Positions 17,012 to 25,091 of a stretch of 64,000 nt of DNA are shown here, in pieces; position 1 is the stretch's first letter; each line of letters begins with the position of its first letter. The translations under genes and the position numbers were made by a program. A model generated the notes under the pieces. The model was not told the DNA's origin. It searched no databases and saw only the letters and a list, made by a program, of their open reading frames with translations. Source of the stretch: Gemmobacter lutimaris (GTDB lineage Bacteria; Pseudomonadota; Alphaproteobacteria; Rhodobacterales; Rhodobacteraceae); contig NZ_QXXQ01000001.1 of assembly GCF_003570715.1 (NCBI RefSeq), positions 558,001 through 622,000 on the forward strand. The letters are read 5' to 3'.

Positions 17012-17625
17012 TGCTGCGCGATACGATCCACCGGGGCCTGCGCCCGGTGCGCCCCTGGATGGTCTACACCTTGGGGGTGCTGCCCGCGCTGCTGCTGGTC
17101 ATTGATGTCTTCACCGGAAATCTGGGCGTCGATCCGGTCAAGACCATCGAGCACCGCGTCGGCGAGGTTGCGCTGCAACTGATCGTGGCGGGGCTTTGCA
17201 TCACACCGCTGCGCCGCTTTGCCGGGCTGAACCTCATCCGCTTCCGGCGCCAGATCGGCGTGCTGGCCTTCGTCTATGCCACGCTGCATCTGCTGGTCTG
17301 GATCACGCTGGACCTGCAATTCCGCTGGTCGGAAATCGGCGCCGATCTGGTGAAGCGGCCCTATATCATTGTGGGCTTTGCGGCTTTCCTGATGCTGCTG
17401 CCGCTGGCCGTCACCTCGAACAATGCCGCGATCCGCCGGATGGGCGCCGCCGCATGGCAGCGGCTGCACTGGCTGACCTACCCCGCCGCCGCACTGGCGG
17501 GGCTGCATTTCATCCTGCTGGTCAAGGCCTGGCCCGCCGAGCCACTGATCTACATGGGCGCCATCCTCGCCTTGCTGGGTTTGCGCCTGATCCCGCGCGC
17601 CGCCCCGCGCCGGATGCCTGCATAA
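17011..17625 (+). CDS. msrQ: Heme-binding membrane subunit MsrQ
   Basis: A 204-residue inner-membrane b-type cytochrome that passes electrons to MsrP. It has about six hydrophobic segments, with histidines suited to heme ligation in ATLHLLVWITL, RLHWLTYPAAALAGLHFI, and the earlier IEHRVGEVALQL. The typical loop LNLIRFRRQIGVLAF is present. The ATG at 17011 overlaps the msrP stop in TGATG, so the two are coupled. A convergent hairpin follows the stop, shared with metF. Confidence 0.95.
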   Translation: MLRDTIHRGLRPVRPWMVYTLGVLPALLLVIDVFTGNLGVDPVKTIEHRVGEVALQLIVAGLCITPLRRFAGLNLIRFRRQIGVLAFVYATLHLLVWITLDLQFRWSEIGADLVKRPYIIVGFAAFLMLLPLAVTSNNAAIRRMGAAAWQRLHWLTYPAAALAGLHFILLVKAWPAEPLIYMGAILALLGLRLIPRAAPRRMPA

Positions 17626-17655
17626 AAAAACGCCCGGACCGCAAGGGACCGGGCG
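17624..17655 (-). terminator. Rho-independent terminator for metF, possibly used by msrQ too
   Basis: CGCCCGGACC (17631-17640) pairs with GGACCGGGCG (17646-17655) with one mismatch and a five-base loop. On the minus strand the stem is followed by seven T residues, the classical arrangement for ending metF transcription. In the msrQ direction there is only a weak T stretch. Confidence 0.8.
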
Positions 17656-17677
17656 CAGGTTTGCCGGAAAGGGCCTG

Positions 17678-18544
17678 TCAGGCCACCTTTTCCAGCGCCA
17701 CCTCGGGAGAGATGCCCAGCGCGTGACAGACATCGCGCGTCAGATGCGGACGGTTCAGGGTGTAGAAGTGCAGGTCTTCCACCCCTTCCGAAATCAGTTC
17801 GTCACAAAGTTCTGTGCACAGCGCGACCGACAGCAGTTCCTCGCGGCCGTCGCGTTTTGCGGTGGCATAGGCATCATCGAGCCATTGCGGCACCTGTGCG
17901 CCGCAGCGCGCGGCGAATTTCTTGACGCCCGCGAAATTCTCGATCGGCAGGATACCGGGGATGATCGGGGCGGTGATGCCTTCCTTGGCGCAAAGATCGC
18001 GGAAGCGCAGGAAGGTTTCGGCCTCGAAAAAGAACTGGGTGATGGCCGAGGTTGCACCGGCATCCAGCTTGCGCTTCAGCCAGCGCACATCGGCCAGCGT
18101 ATCGGCGGCATCGGGGTGCGGCTCGGGATAGGCGCCGACGCGCAGGGTGAACTTGCCGGTGGCAGCCAGCGCCTCGATCAGTTCCACGCTGTTGGCAAAG
18201 CCTTCGGGATGCGGGGTGAAGCGGGTCGCGCCCTTCGGCGCATCGCCGCGCAGCGCCACGATTTCGCGCACACCGGCGTCAGCATAGGCCGCCGCGATTT
18301 CCAGCGTCTCGGCCTTCGTCGCCTCCACACAGGTCAGATGCGCCGCGACGTTCAGGCCGTAGTTGCGCCCGATGGTGGTGACGGCCTCATGCGTCAGCTT
18401 GCGGGTGGTGCCGCCCGCGCCGTAGGTGACCGAGGCAAATGTCGGACGCAGCGGCGCCAGCATCTGCACGGTTTCCCACAGCTTGAACGACGCATCCAGC
18501 GTCTGGGGCGGGAAGAACTCGAACGAGATGCGCGGGGTCGTCAT
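17678..18544 (-). CDS. metF: 5,10-methylenetetrahydrofolate reductase
   Basis: A 288-residue flavoprotein that makes 5-methyltetrahydrofolate for methionine synthesis. The N-terminal ISFEFFPPQT contains the catalytic glutamate, and SVTYGAGGTTRKLTHE, HLTCVEATK, IVALRGDAPKG and ITQFFFEAETFLRF are standard MTHFR motifs. The ATG at 18544 was chosen because MTTPRISFEFF is the family start; upstream sequence in the same frame is the control region. It is divergent from metR, with two candidate MetR sites between. A terminator lies just after the stop. Confidence 0.97.
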   Translation of the reverse strand: MTTPRISFEFFPPQTLDASFKLWETVQMLAPLRPTFASVTYGAGGTTRKLTHEAVTTIGRNYGLNVAAHLTCVEATKAETLEIAAAYADAGVREIVALRGDAPKGATRFTPHPEGFANSVELIEALAATGKFTLRVGAYPEPHPDAADTLADVRWLKRKLDAGATSAITQFFFEAETFLRFRDLCAKEGITAPIIPGILPIENFAGVKKFAARCGAQVPQWLDDAYATAKRDGREELLSVALCTELCDELISEGVEDLHFYTLNRPHLTRDVCHALGISPEVALEKVA

Positions 18545-18592
18545 GATCTGCTCCGTGTTTGCGGTGTGTCTCTTGTGCCGGAAAGCGACCCG

Positions 18593-18636
18593 TGAGACAA
18601 ATTCATAATTCTCAAGATCAACATGAGGCAGATTCA
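18593..18636. promoter_or_regulatory. Two candidate MetR boxes between metF and metR
   Basis: TGAGACAAATTCA (18593-18605) and TGAGGCAGATTCA (18624-18636) both fit TGAG-N5-TTCA, one base from the known MetR consensus TGAA-N5-TTCA. They are 31 bases apart centre to centre, about three helical turns, so one dimer pair could bind the same face. The second overlaps the metR start codon, which suits self-repression. Confidence 0.6.
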
Positions 18637-19538
18637 TGTATTTCGAGCTGCGCCACCTGCGCACCATCCGCGCCATCCATGACTGCGGCGGCCTCGCCCG
18701 CGCCGCCGACATGCTGAACATGACGCAATCGGCGCTGAGCCATCAGGTAAAGGGGCTGGAGGAACAGGCGGGCGTTGAACTGTTCGTGCGCCGGTCAAAA
18801 CCGCTGAAGCTTTCCGCTGCTGGGCAGCGGATGCTGCGGCTGGCCGACAAGGTGTTGCCCGAGGTCGAGGCGCTGGAGGACGAGTTTCGCGCGCTGCGGG
18901 CGGGCAAGACCGGGCGGCTGCATATCACGCTGGAATGTCACGCCTGTTTCGACTGGCTGTTCCCGGTGCTGGAGAAGTTCCGCCACGCCTGGCCGGATGT
19001 GGATGTGGACATCCGCGCAGGCCTGGCCTTCGATGCTTTCCCTGCGCTGGACCGCGAAGAGGTCGATCTGGTCATCACCTCGAACCCGACCGACCTGCCA
19101 GGCGTGGTGTTCAACCCGCTGTTCGACTACCATCCGACGCTGGTCGCCTCTTCCGCCAATCCGCTGGCGGGCAAATCCGCGATCACGGCGGAAGACCTGC
19201 GCGATCAGGTGCTGATCACTTACCCTGTCAGCCGCGACAAGCTGGACGTGTTCACCGAACTGCTGACCCCAGCGAAGGTAGAGCCCCGCGGGCATCGGCA
19301 GGCGGAACTGACTGCGGTGATCCTGATGCTGGTCGGCTCGAACCGCGGGGTTTCGGTTTTGCCCGACTGGGTGTTGCGCGGGGTGCGTGACAATCCCGAT
19401 TATGCGTTGCGGCCATTGGCGGGGAATCCGTCGAAACGGCTTTATGCCGCGACCCGCAGCGAAGATGCGACCCAGCCCTATATGGCGCATTTCCTGCGTC
19501 TGGGCCGCACCGAGGCGGTGAAACTGCAACGCGGCTGA
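18636..19538 (+). CDS. metR: LysR-type regulator MetR
   Basis: A 300-residue LysR-type activator that responds to homocysteine and controls methionine genes. The N-terminal winged helix is RHLRTIRAIHDCGGLARAAD with LNMTQSALSHQVKGLEE as the recognition part. The effector domain carries ITLECHACFDWLFPVLEKFR, which closely matches MetR of Enterobacteria. The divergent metF and the TGAG-N5-TTCA sites support the name. The ATG at 18636 is taken from the family start; no good Shine-Dalgarno is seen (GAGG lies 9-12 bases upstream, inside the second box). Confidence 0.93.
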   Translation: MYFELRHLRTIRAIHDCGGLARAADMLNMTQSALSHQVKGLEEQAGVELFVRRSKPLKLSAAGQRMLRLADKVLPEVEALEDEFRALRAGKTGRLHITLECHACFDWLFPVLEKFRHAWPDVDVDIRAGLAFDAFPALDREEVDLVITSNPTDLPGVVFNPLFDYHPTLVASSANPLAGKSAITAEDLRDQVLITYPVSRDKLDVFTELLTPAKVEPRGHRQAELTAVILMLVGSNRGVSVLPDWVLRGVRDNPDYALRPLAGNPSKRLYAATRSEDATQPYMAHFLRLGRTEAVKLQRG

Positions 19539-19611
19539 GCCTGTTTCCTCGGGAACAGCACCGATGCCCGCCACGCGGCATTCTGGCTCCAACGCAAGAG
19601 GAGACAGACCC

Positions 19612-20553
19612 ATGGCCCGCACGATCCGTTTCACCAATGGCGACGACAGCTTCCGTCAGGGCTTTGCCCCCGAAAACACACGGCTGACGCTGATGATGGG
19701 CGGCGGCAAGGATAGCGTGCTGCTGGACCGCGACGACGATCTGGGCGGGTTGAACCGTGTGATCGCGGGCGCGGGCGATGACACTGTGGTCAGCCGGATC
19801 GAACAGGGCAATGTCATCACGCTGGGCGGCGGCAATGACCTTTATGTCGGCACCGGCTTTGGCAGTTTCGCCACCGACCGTGGCGACCGCGTTTCAGGCG
19901 GGGCGGGCAATGACACTTTCGCCGTCTCGACCTTCCAGAGCAGCTATCTGGGCGGCACCGGCAATGACATCTTCCATTCCGTGGGCTGGCAGAACAGCTT
20001 CATCGGCGGCAAGGGCCGCGATACCATCAGCTATGAAGCCCGCGATGACGATTTCACCCAAGGCGGCAGCGGCGTCACTGTCGATCTCGGCGCAGGCCGC
20101 ACGCAGACTGGCGCCAATCGCTTTGAAACCCTGCGTGGCATCGAAAACGCCATCGGCTCGGGGGCCGACGATGCGCTGTTTGGCACCAATGGCCGGAACG
20201 TGCTGACCGGCGGCGCAGGGTTCGACCAGATGACCGGACGCGGCGGCGCTGATACCTTCGTCTGGCGCAGCGCAGCCGAAGCCGCGATGGCCTCGGATGC
20301 CATCGACCTCGTGACCGATTTCAATGCGGCGCAGGGCGACCGAATCGACCTGCGCGCCATTGATGCCGATGCCACCACCGGCGCCGAGGATGCGTTCGAC
20401 TTCATCGGCGCGCAGGATTTCAGTGGCACAGCGGGCGAGTTGCGCTTTGCCGGTCAGATTCTCGAAGGTGATACCAATGGCGACGGTTTCGCCGATTTCC
20501 GCATCGGCCTGCTGGATGTCAGCAGCCTGACGGCCGCAGACATCCTGCTGTAA
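19612..20553 (+). CDS. RTX-type calcium-binding secreted protein, 313 aa
   Basis: A protein built of glycine/aspartate-rich repeats of the hemolysin type, such as AGAGDDTVVSRIE, GGAGNDTFAVST, LGGTGNDIFHSV, GGKGRDTISYEA and GGAGFDQMTGRGGADTF, which fold as calcium-binding beta rolls. The last 100 residues resemble the serralysin C-terminal domain, ending in a hydrophobic tail (SSLTAADILL) typical of type I secretion signals. There is no N-terminal signal peptide. No catalytic domain is visible, and no type I exporter genes are near. AAGAGGAG lies before the ATG at 19612. Its role outside the cell is unknown. Confidence 0.82.
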   Translation: MARTIRFTNGDDSFRQGFAPENTRLTLMMGGGKDSVLLDRDDDLGGLNRVIAGAGDDTVVSRIEQGNVITLGGGNDLYVGTGFGSFATDRGDRVSGGAGNDTFAVSTFQSSYLGGTGNDIFHSVGWQNSFIGGKGRDTISYEARDDDFTQGGSGVTVDLGAGRTQTGANRFETLRGIENAIGSGADDALFGTNGRNVLTGGAGFDQMTGRGGADTFVWRSAAEAAMASDAIDLVTDFNAAQGDRIDLRAIDADATTGAEDAFDFIGAQDFSGTAGELRFAGQILEGDTNGDGFADFRIGLLDVSSLTAADILL

Positions 20554-20556
20554 GGC

Positions 20557-21474
20557 TCAGTATTTCGACGGCACATACAGTTCGGGCGGCAGCACCGCCC
20601 GTTCATAGGACGGGTTGAACACGCGATCCGGCAGATGGATTTCCTCGTGCGGGACCGGACCATAGGGCACCATGCTCAGGAAATGGTCGATGCAGTTCAG
20701 CCGCGCGCGCTTCTTGTCATTGCCTTCCACAATATACCACGGGGCCTCCGCGATATTAGTTCGGGCGAACATCTGTTCCTTGGCCTTGGTATATTGTTCC
20801 CACCGCACCCGCGATTGCAGGTCCATCGGGCTGAGCTTCCATTGTTTCATCGGGTCGTGGATGCGCATGAGAAAGCGGAACTGCTGTTCCTCGTCGGTGA
20901 TGGAAAACCAATACTTCACCAGCCGGATGCCCGAGCGCACCAGCATCCGTTCAAATTCCGGCACGTCGCGGAAGAATTCTTCCACCTGATCCTCGGTGGC
21001 GAAGCCCATCACCCGCTCGACCCCGGCGCGGTTGTACCAGCTTCGGTCGAACAGCACGATTTCCCCCGCCGCCGGCAGATGCGGCACATAACGCTGGAAA
21101 TACCACTGGCTGCGCTCGCGTTCTGTCGGGGCGGGCAGCGCCACGGTGCGGACAACCCGGGGATTCAGCCGCTGACTGATACGCTTGATCACCCCGCCCT
21201 TCCCGGCCGAGTCGCGCCCCTCGAACAGAACCACGACCTTTTCACCGGAATGCACCACCCAGTCCTGCAACTTGATCAGTTCCGACTGAAGCCGGATCAG
21301 CGCATGCATGTAAGTGACACGGTCCAGCGCGTTCGGATGCTTTTCCTTGTAGATTCGGGCGATTTCCGCAGAAATTGCCACATCTTCCAGTTCCAGCTCG
21401 TATTCCTCGTCCAGCGTATCGGCCAGCTCTGCCGCCAGCCAGTCACGCCCCGGAAGATCCTCGTCACCGTTCAT
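20557..21474 (-). CDS. ppk2: Polyphosphate kinase 2
   Basis: A 305-residue PPK2-family enzyme that transfers phosphate between polyphosphate and nucleotides. Walker A is LFEGRDSAGKGGVIKRI, Walker B VLFDRSWYNRAGVERVMGF, and the lid region RIHDPMKQWKLSPMDLQSR. WYIVEGNDKKRARLNCI and HFLSMVPY are typical of the C-terminal part. The chosen ATG at 21474 is the likely start (GGGGGCGG upstream); the frame remains open to 21582. It is convergent with the RTX gene, with stops three bases apart. Whether it uses ADP or GDP cannot be told. Confidence 0.93.
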   Translation of the reverse strand: MNGDEDLPGRDWLAAELADTLDEEYELELEDVAISAEIARIYKEKHPNALDRVTYMHALIRLQSELIKLQDWVVHSGEKVVVLFEGRDSAGKGGVIKRISQRLNPRVVRTVALPAPTERERSQWYFQRYVPHLPAAGEIVLFDRSWYNRAGVERVMGFATEDQVEEFFRDVPEFERMLVRSGIRLVKYWFSITDEEQQFRFLMRIHDPMKQWKLSPMDLQSRVRWEQYTKAKEQMFARTNIAEAPWYIVEGNDKKRARLNCIDHFLSMVPYGPVPHEEIHLPDRVFNPSYERAVLPPELYVPSKY

Positions 21475-21674
21475 CACCGCCCCCTGTCCTGCGCACGGTC
21501 GTTCAAGGCCGAGACAAACCATGCCGACATGACGGTTTCGTGACAGATTGATAACATCTGCCCCGCGCAAGGCCGGATGCAAGACAATGCCCCGCCCTCT
21601 TCACAAAGCGCGTATTCCGGTCTAGAAGCCCCGGCTTGAACATCCGACATGACCGAACGAACCGAGGAAAGCCG

Positions 21675-22463
21675 ATGCAAGGCAGCGCCAACCTGAACGT
21701 GATGATCAAGGCGGCCCGCAAGGCCGGCCGCAGCCTTGTGAAAGACTTCCGCGAGGTGGAAAACCTTCAGGTCTCGGCCAAGGGTCCGGGCGACTTCGTG
21801 TCGAAGGCCGACCGCGAGGCGGAACGCATCATCAAGGAAGAACTGATGGGCGCCCGCCCGACCTATGGCTGGCTGGGCGAGGAAACCGGCGAGGAAGCCG
21901 GGCAAGACCCGACCCGCCGCTGGATCGTCGATCCGCTGGACGGCACCACCAACTTCCTGCACGGCATCCCGCATTGGGCCGTGTCGATCGCTTTGGAACA
22001 CAAGGGCGAGATCACCTCGGCCGTCGTGTTCGATGCCGCGAAGGATGAGCTTTACTGGGCCGAACGGGGGGCCGGGGCCTGGATGAACGACAAGCGCCTG
22101 CGCGTCTCGGGCCGTCGCCACTTGCATGAGGCGCTGTTTTCCACCGGCGTGCCTTTCGGTGCAAAGCTCGGCCTGCCGGCCGTGTTTCAGGATCTCGCCC
22201 GGCTGATGCCCGCCACTGCCGGGGTGCGGCGGCTCGGCTCGGCCTCGCTGGATCTCGCCTGGGTCGCGGCGGGGCGTTATGACGGCTTCTGGGAACGTGG
22301 CAACAAGATCTGGGACATCGCGGCCGGTATCCTGCTGGTGAAAGAGGCCGGTGGTCTGATGTCGGGCATCCGGGAGGGGCAGGACATCCTCGAAAGCGGC
22401 TCGGTCATCTGCGCCAACGAAGCCCTGTTCGAGCCCTTCCGCAAGATCATCCGCGCCGAGTGA
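21675..22463 (+). CDS. suhB: Inositol monophosphatase family protein (SuhB-like)
   Basis: A 262-residue magnesium-dependent phosphatase. Metal-binding motifs are GEETGEE, WIVDPLDGTTNFLHGIP and WERGNKIWDIAAGILLVKEAGG, which fit inositol monophosphatases. GAGGAAAG lies before the ATG at 21675, so the first methionine of the open frame (21636) is not needed. Substrate may be inositol phosphate or another sugar phosphate; SuhB homologues also act in rRNA transcription. The stop abuts that of the convergent rhomboid gene without a gap. Confidence 0.9.
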   Translation: MQGSANLNVMIKAARKAGRSLVKDFREVENLQVSAKGPGDFVSKADREAERIIKEELMGARPTYGWLGEETGEEAGQDPTRRWIVDPLDGTTNFLHGIPHWAVSIALEHKGEITSAVVFDAAKDELYWAERGAGAWMNDKRLRVSGRRHLHEALFSTGVPFGAKLGLPAVFQDLARLMPATAGVRRLGSASLDLAWVAAGRYDGFWERGNKIWDIAAGILLVKEAGGLMSGIREGQDILESGSVICANEALFEPFRKIIRAE

Positions 22464-23213
22464 TCAGCGCCCGCGCCGCGTGACAACCGGCACCCGGCTG
22501 CGCGACAGCCGGTAATTGGCAGGCGGATGGGCCGGGTGTCCCTCGGTCCGCCGCCAGAAGCCGGGGCCGCCGCGCCTGAGCCACAGCGTCAACGTCAGCA
22601 CGAACCCGGCAACAAAGCCGCCTGCATGCGCCCAATAAGCAACGCCACCCATATCCGTCGGCGTGCTGATGCCCGATACCAGTTGCAGCGCGAACCAGAT
22701 GCCCAGCACCGCCCAGGCCGGAATGGCGAAGATGCGGAAGAAGATCACGAAGATCACCAGCACATCGACCCGCGCGCGCGGAAACAGCAGCAGATAGCCC
22801 CCCATCACGCCCGCAATCGCCCCCGAGGCACCAACCATCGGAATGGGCGAGGCCGGTTCGGCCGCCACCTGCGCGAAAGCCGCTGCCAGCCCACAGGCCA
22901 GATAGAAGCCCAGAAAACCCACATGGCCGAACTGGTCTTCCAGATTGTCACCGAAGATCCACAGAAACAGCATGTTCCCAAGCAGATGCGCCCAGCCGCC
23001 ATGCAGGAACATCGCGGTCAGCAACCCGCCGTAATGGCCTCCCCCTGTCAGATCGGCAGGCACCAGCCCGTAGCGGTAGAAAAACCCATCCAGCGCCGCG
23101 CCATCGGGCAGCACCAGCCAGTAGCTGATGAAGATCGCCACATTGGCCGCGATCAGCGTCCAGGTGATGTAGGGGGTGCGCCCCGAAGGGTTATGGTCAC
23201 GGATCGGAAACAT
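22464..23213 (-). CDS. Rhomboid family intramembrane serine protease
   Basis: A 249-residue polytopic membrane protein with about six transmembrane segments. The catalytic serine lies in [19 protein letters not shown] and the histidine in [11 protein letters not shown]; the upstream [18 protein letters not shown] is the conserved first-helix motif. It should cut single-pass membrane proteins within the bilayer. The C-terminal cytosolic tail is Arg-rich. I chose the ATG at 23213 ([11 protein letters not shown], the usual start of this subgroup). Substrate is unknown. The gene ends exactly at the end of suhB. Confidence 0.93.
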   Translation of the reverse strand: MFPIRDHNPSGRTPYITWTLIAANVAIFISYWLVLPDGAALDGFFYRYGLVPADLTGGGHYGGLLTAMFLHGGWAHLLGNMLFLWIFGDNLEDQFGHVGFLGFYLACGLAAAFAQVAAEPASPIPMVGASGAIAGVMGGYLLLFPRARVDVLVIFVIFFRIFAIPAWAVLGIWFALQLVSGISTPTDMGGVAYWAHAGGFVAGFVLTLTLWLRRGGPGFWRRTEGHPAHPPANYRLSRSRVPVVTRRGR

Positions 23214-23501
23214 GCGCTTCACGGTTTCCGATCCCGCGCGGCGCGTCAAGCCGCCGCGAAAGCCCGTGCCCCTTCAGCCCCCAGCAATCCGCATATTTGC
23301 AAGGCAAGAATGGCCGGGCCGAGGGCGGAACCTCGTAAAAGAATCCTTGTAATCTGGCGGTGCGACGCCCATCTAAATAGTGCTTATGTTTTTTCTCTTC
23401 GAAATGCTGCTGCCGCTGACCCGGTTTCGGTTGATCGACCTGGATCGACTTTTGCCGGGCTGCCGCGATCTTGCGGGCGGCATTTACAGGAGAACACGGA
23501 T

Positions 23502-23708
23502 ATGGCCAACGGCACCGTGAAATGGTTCAACACCACCAAAGGTTTCGGCTTCATCGAGACTGAACAGGGCAGCAAGGATGTGTTTCTGCATATCTCGGCT
23601 GTCGAGCGCGCAGGCATCCGCCAGTTGGCAGACGGTCAAAAGGTAACTTTCGACATCGAATCCGGGCGTGACGGCCGCCAATCGGCCTGCAATCTGGCGC
23701 TCGCCTGA
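23502..23708 (+). CDS. Cold-shock protein (CspA family), 68 aa
   Basis: A single cold-shock domain that binds single-stranded RNA and acts as an RNA chaperone. RNP1 is KGFGFIE and RNP2 DVFLHIS, preceded by [18 protein letters not shown] lies eight bases before the ATG. The 288 bases between the rhomboid gene start and this gene hold no other gene; they contain an AT-rich patch near 23340-23400 that may be the promoter, giving a long leader of about 100 bases as is common for csp genes, and a direct repeat of GATCGAC. Its stop overlaps the next start in TGATG. Confidence 0.95.
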   Translation: MANGTVKWFNTTKGFGFIETEQGSKDVFLHISAVERAGIRQLADGQKVTFDIESGRDGRQSACNLALA

Positions 23709-23947
23709 TGACTTCTTCGCCGGAGAACCTCGGCTCCGGCGTTCCCAAGCAGACAGGACATGGTGACAAGCTTCTGAAGCCCACCATTCCGGGAATCAAG
23801 GCTGTTGCCTCGGGTCCGAATCCCTTGATGGGTAAGGCGACACTGAACGCCAAGGACGCGCTGGAAGAAGAGGCCAGGGCGCGCGCAGAGAAAACCGCGC
23901 GCCTCAGGGCCGCGCGTCAGGAACGCGATACCGACAAGACACGATAG
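23708..23947 (+). CDS. Small protein of unknown function coupled to the cold-shock gene, 79 aa
   Basis: I do not recognise a family. The N-terminal half is Pro/Gly-rich (KQTGHGDKLLKPTIPGIKAV), the C-terminal half a charged helix (DALEEEARARAEKTARLRAA) that may form a coiled coil or bind RNA. The start shares one base with the cold-shock stop (TGATG), so it is probably translated by reinitiation after csp. Its codon use looks like that of the neighbours. Confidence 0.65.
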   Translation: MTSSPENLGSGVPKQTGHGDKLLKPTIPGIKAVASGPNPLMGKATLNAKDALEEEARARAEKTARLRAARQERDTDKTR

Positions 23948-24138
23948 GCCGATCTATGTGCTCCCAGAAATGGGCGACATGGGTCAGGCCATGAACAAAG
24001 CTTTAGTTATCAGGCGAGCGCATCCAGCCATGCGGTTCCCTTCCGGGGATTGCCCCTCCCGCAGGATGCTTGCCCAGATGGGCTGTTCCACGTTCCGCTG
24101 GTGACAGGCCAGTTCCATGACATATTTCGAGGAGAGAA

Positions 24139-24312
24139 ATGATGGGATACTCGTCCCCCAAAAAACCGCTGGATCTCAAGGAGTTCCTGAGCACGCCAGC
24201 AACCAAACGCCCGAGCGCCAAAGGCTTCGGCTTCCGCAAATATCCGTTTCCCAAGGGTGCCGCGTCGGAGAACGCGCCCGATACCCCGGACACTGACGAC
24301 AAGGACAGTTGA
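24139..24312 (+). CDS. Small protein of unknown function, 57 aa
   Basis: The frame runs from an ATG pair at 24139 to TGA at 24310 and is preceded by GGAGAG at a good distance. The protein is basic in the middle and acidic at the end (NAPDTPDTDDKDS). Residues 28-32 read KGFGF, the RNP1 core of cold-shock proteins, but the rest of that domain is absent. It follows the csp and 79-residue genes on the same strand. I have no family for it. The 166 bases between it and tRNA-Pro show no other gene. Confidence 0.5.
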   Translation: MMGYSSPKKPLDLKEFLSTPATKRPSAKGFGFRKYPFPKGAASENAPDTPDTDDKDS

Positions 24313-24478
24313 CCCGCGCGACTGCAAGGCACTTTGCGCGCTCCGGCCAGGAACTGCGAGGTGATCGAGCGCTCTGTCGCGCTGTCGCCAAAGATGCCTG
24401 ACGAACGCGCCGCGAAACCGGGCAGGCCGAATCCGGAACAAAAGTGCAAACCGGATAGGCCCGGAACCTGCTTGATAA

Positions 24479-24555
24479 TGGTCGGGGCGAGAAGATTCGA
24501 ACTTCCGACCTACGGTACCCAAAACCGTCGCGCTACCAGGCTGCGCTACGCCCCG
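24479..24555 (-). tRNA. tRNA-Pro (TGG)
   Basis: Reading the minus strand, the 77-base sequence folds as a full cloverleaf: acceptor CGGGGCG/CGCCCCG, D-arm GCGCAGCCTGGTAGCGC, anticodon loop TTTGGGT with anticodon TGG, T-arm with GTTCGAAT, and an encoded CCA. The mature 5' end is at 24555. It closely resembles E. coli tRNA-Pro(UGG). Confidence 0.97.
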
Positions 24556-24596
24556 ACTTGGCGCTTCCTAACCGGGTCGCGCGGGCTTGGAAAGAG

Positions 24597-25091
24597 CTAT
24601 TCCGCCCCGCAAGGCCAGACAGCCGTATTCTGCGCGATGGCGGGATGACGCAATTCGGCGCCCGGCGCGATTCCGATCGCGGCCGCCATACCCGCGTTTA
24701 CTTCCAGCACGAAGCGCACACCGCTCCCGCCATCAATGGGCGTCTCGTCCTGAGGCACCGCATTTGCATGCACCTGCGTCACCCGCCCGGTCGCATCGGC
24801 AAAGATCATGTCCAGCGGCAGAAGGGTGTTTTTCATCCAGAACACCGCATGCTGCGGGCTGTCATAAACGAACAGCATCCCGGCAGATCGGCCGAGCTGT
24901 TCACGGAACATCAGCCCGCGCGCACGTTCAGACGTGTCATCGGCCACTTCTACAGTGAAGTGTGCCTTGCCAAACGGCCCGCGCAAATCCACCGCCTGCG
25001 GATCGCAGGCGCCAGCCAGCGCACTGCCAGCCATCAGGCCTGACAGCGCCACCGCCGTCAGGATTTCTCGCCACGCACGGCTGCTTCCCAT
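24597..25091 (-). CDS. DUF192 family exported protein
   Basis: A 164-residue protein with a signal peptide (ILTAVALSGLMAGSALAG, cleavage after ALA) and a DUF192 domain: FTVEVADDTSERARGLMFRE, GMLFVYDSPQHAVFWMKNTL and PLDMIFADATGRV. The function of this family is not settled. Its start lies inside the end of the double cold-shock gene (34-base overlap), so the two are made together. A second overlapping unit such as this is common in Rhodobacterales. tRNA-Pro follows 41 bases after the stop. Confidence 0.88.
   Translation of the reverse strand: MGSSRAWREILTAVALSGLMAGSALAGACDPQAVDLRGPFGKAHFTVEVADDTSERARGLMFREQLGRSAGMLFVYDSPQHAVFWMKNTLLPLDMIFADATGRVTQVHANAVPQDETPIDGGSGVRFVLEVNAGMAAAIGIAPGAELRHPAIAQNTAVWPCGAE

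Noticed and set aside
23341-23379. TTGTAA and TAAATA as a csp promoter
   Set aside because: The two are 21 bases apart, too far for a normal sigma-70 promoter, so I list no promoter there.
24010-24522. Minus-strand frame of 170 residues over the small-protein gene and tRNA-Pro
   Set aside because: It reads into the tRNA gene and has no ribosome-binding site or motif.
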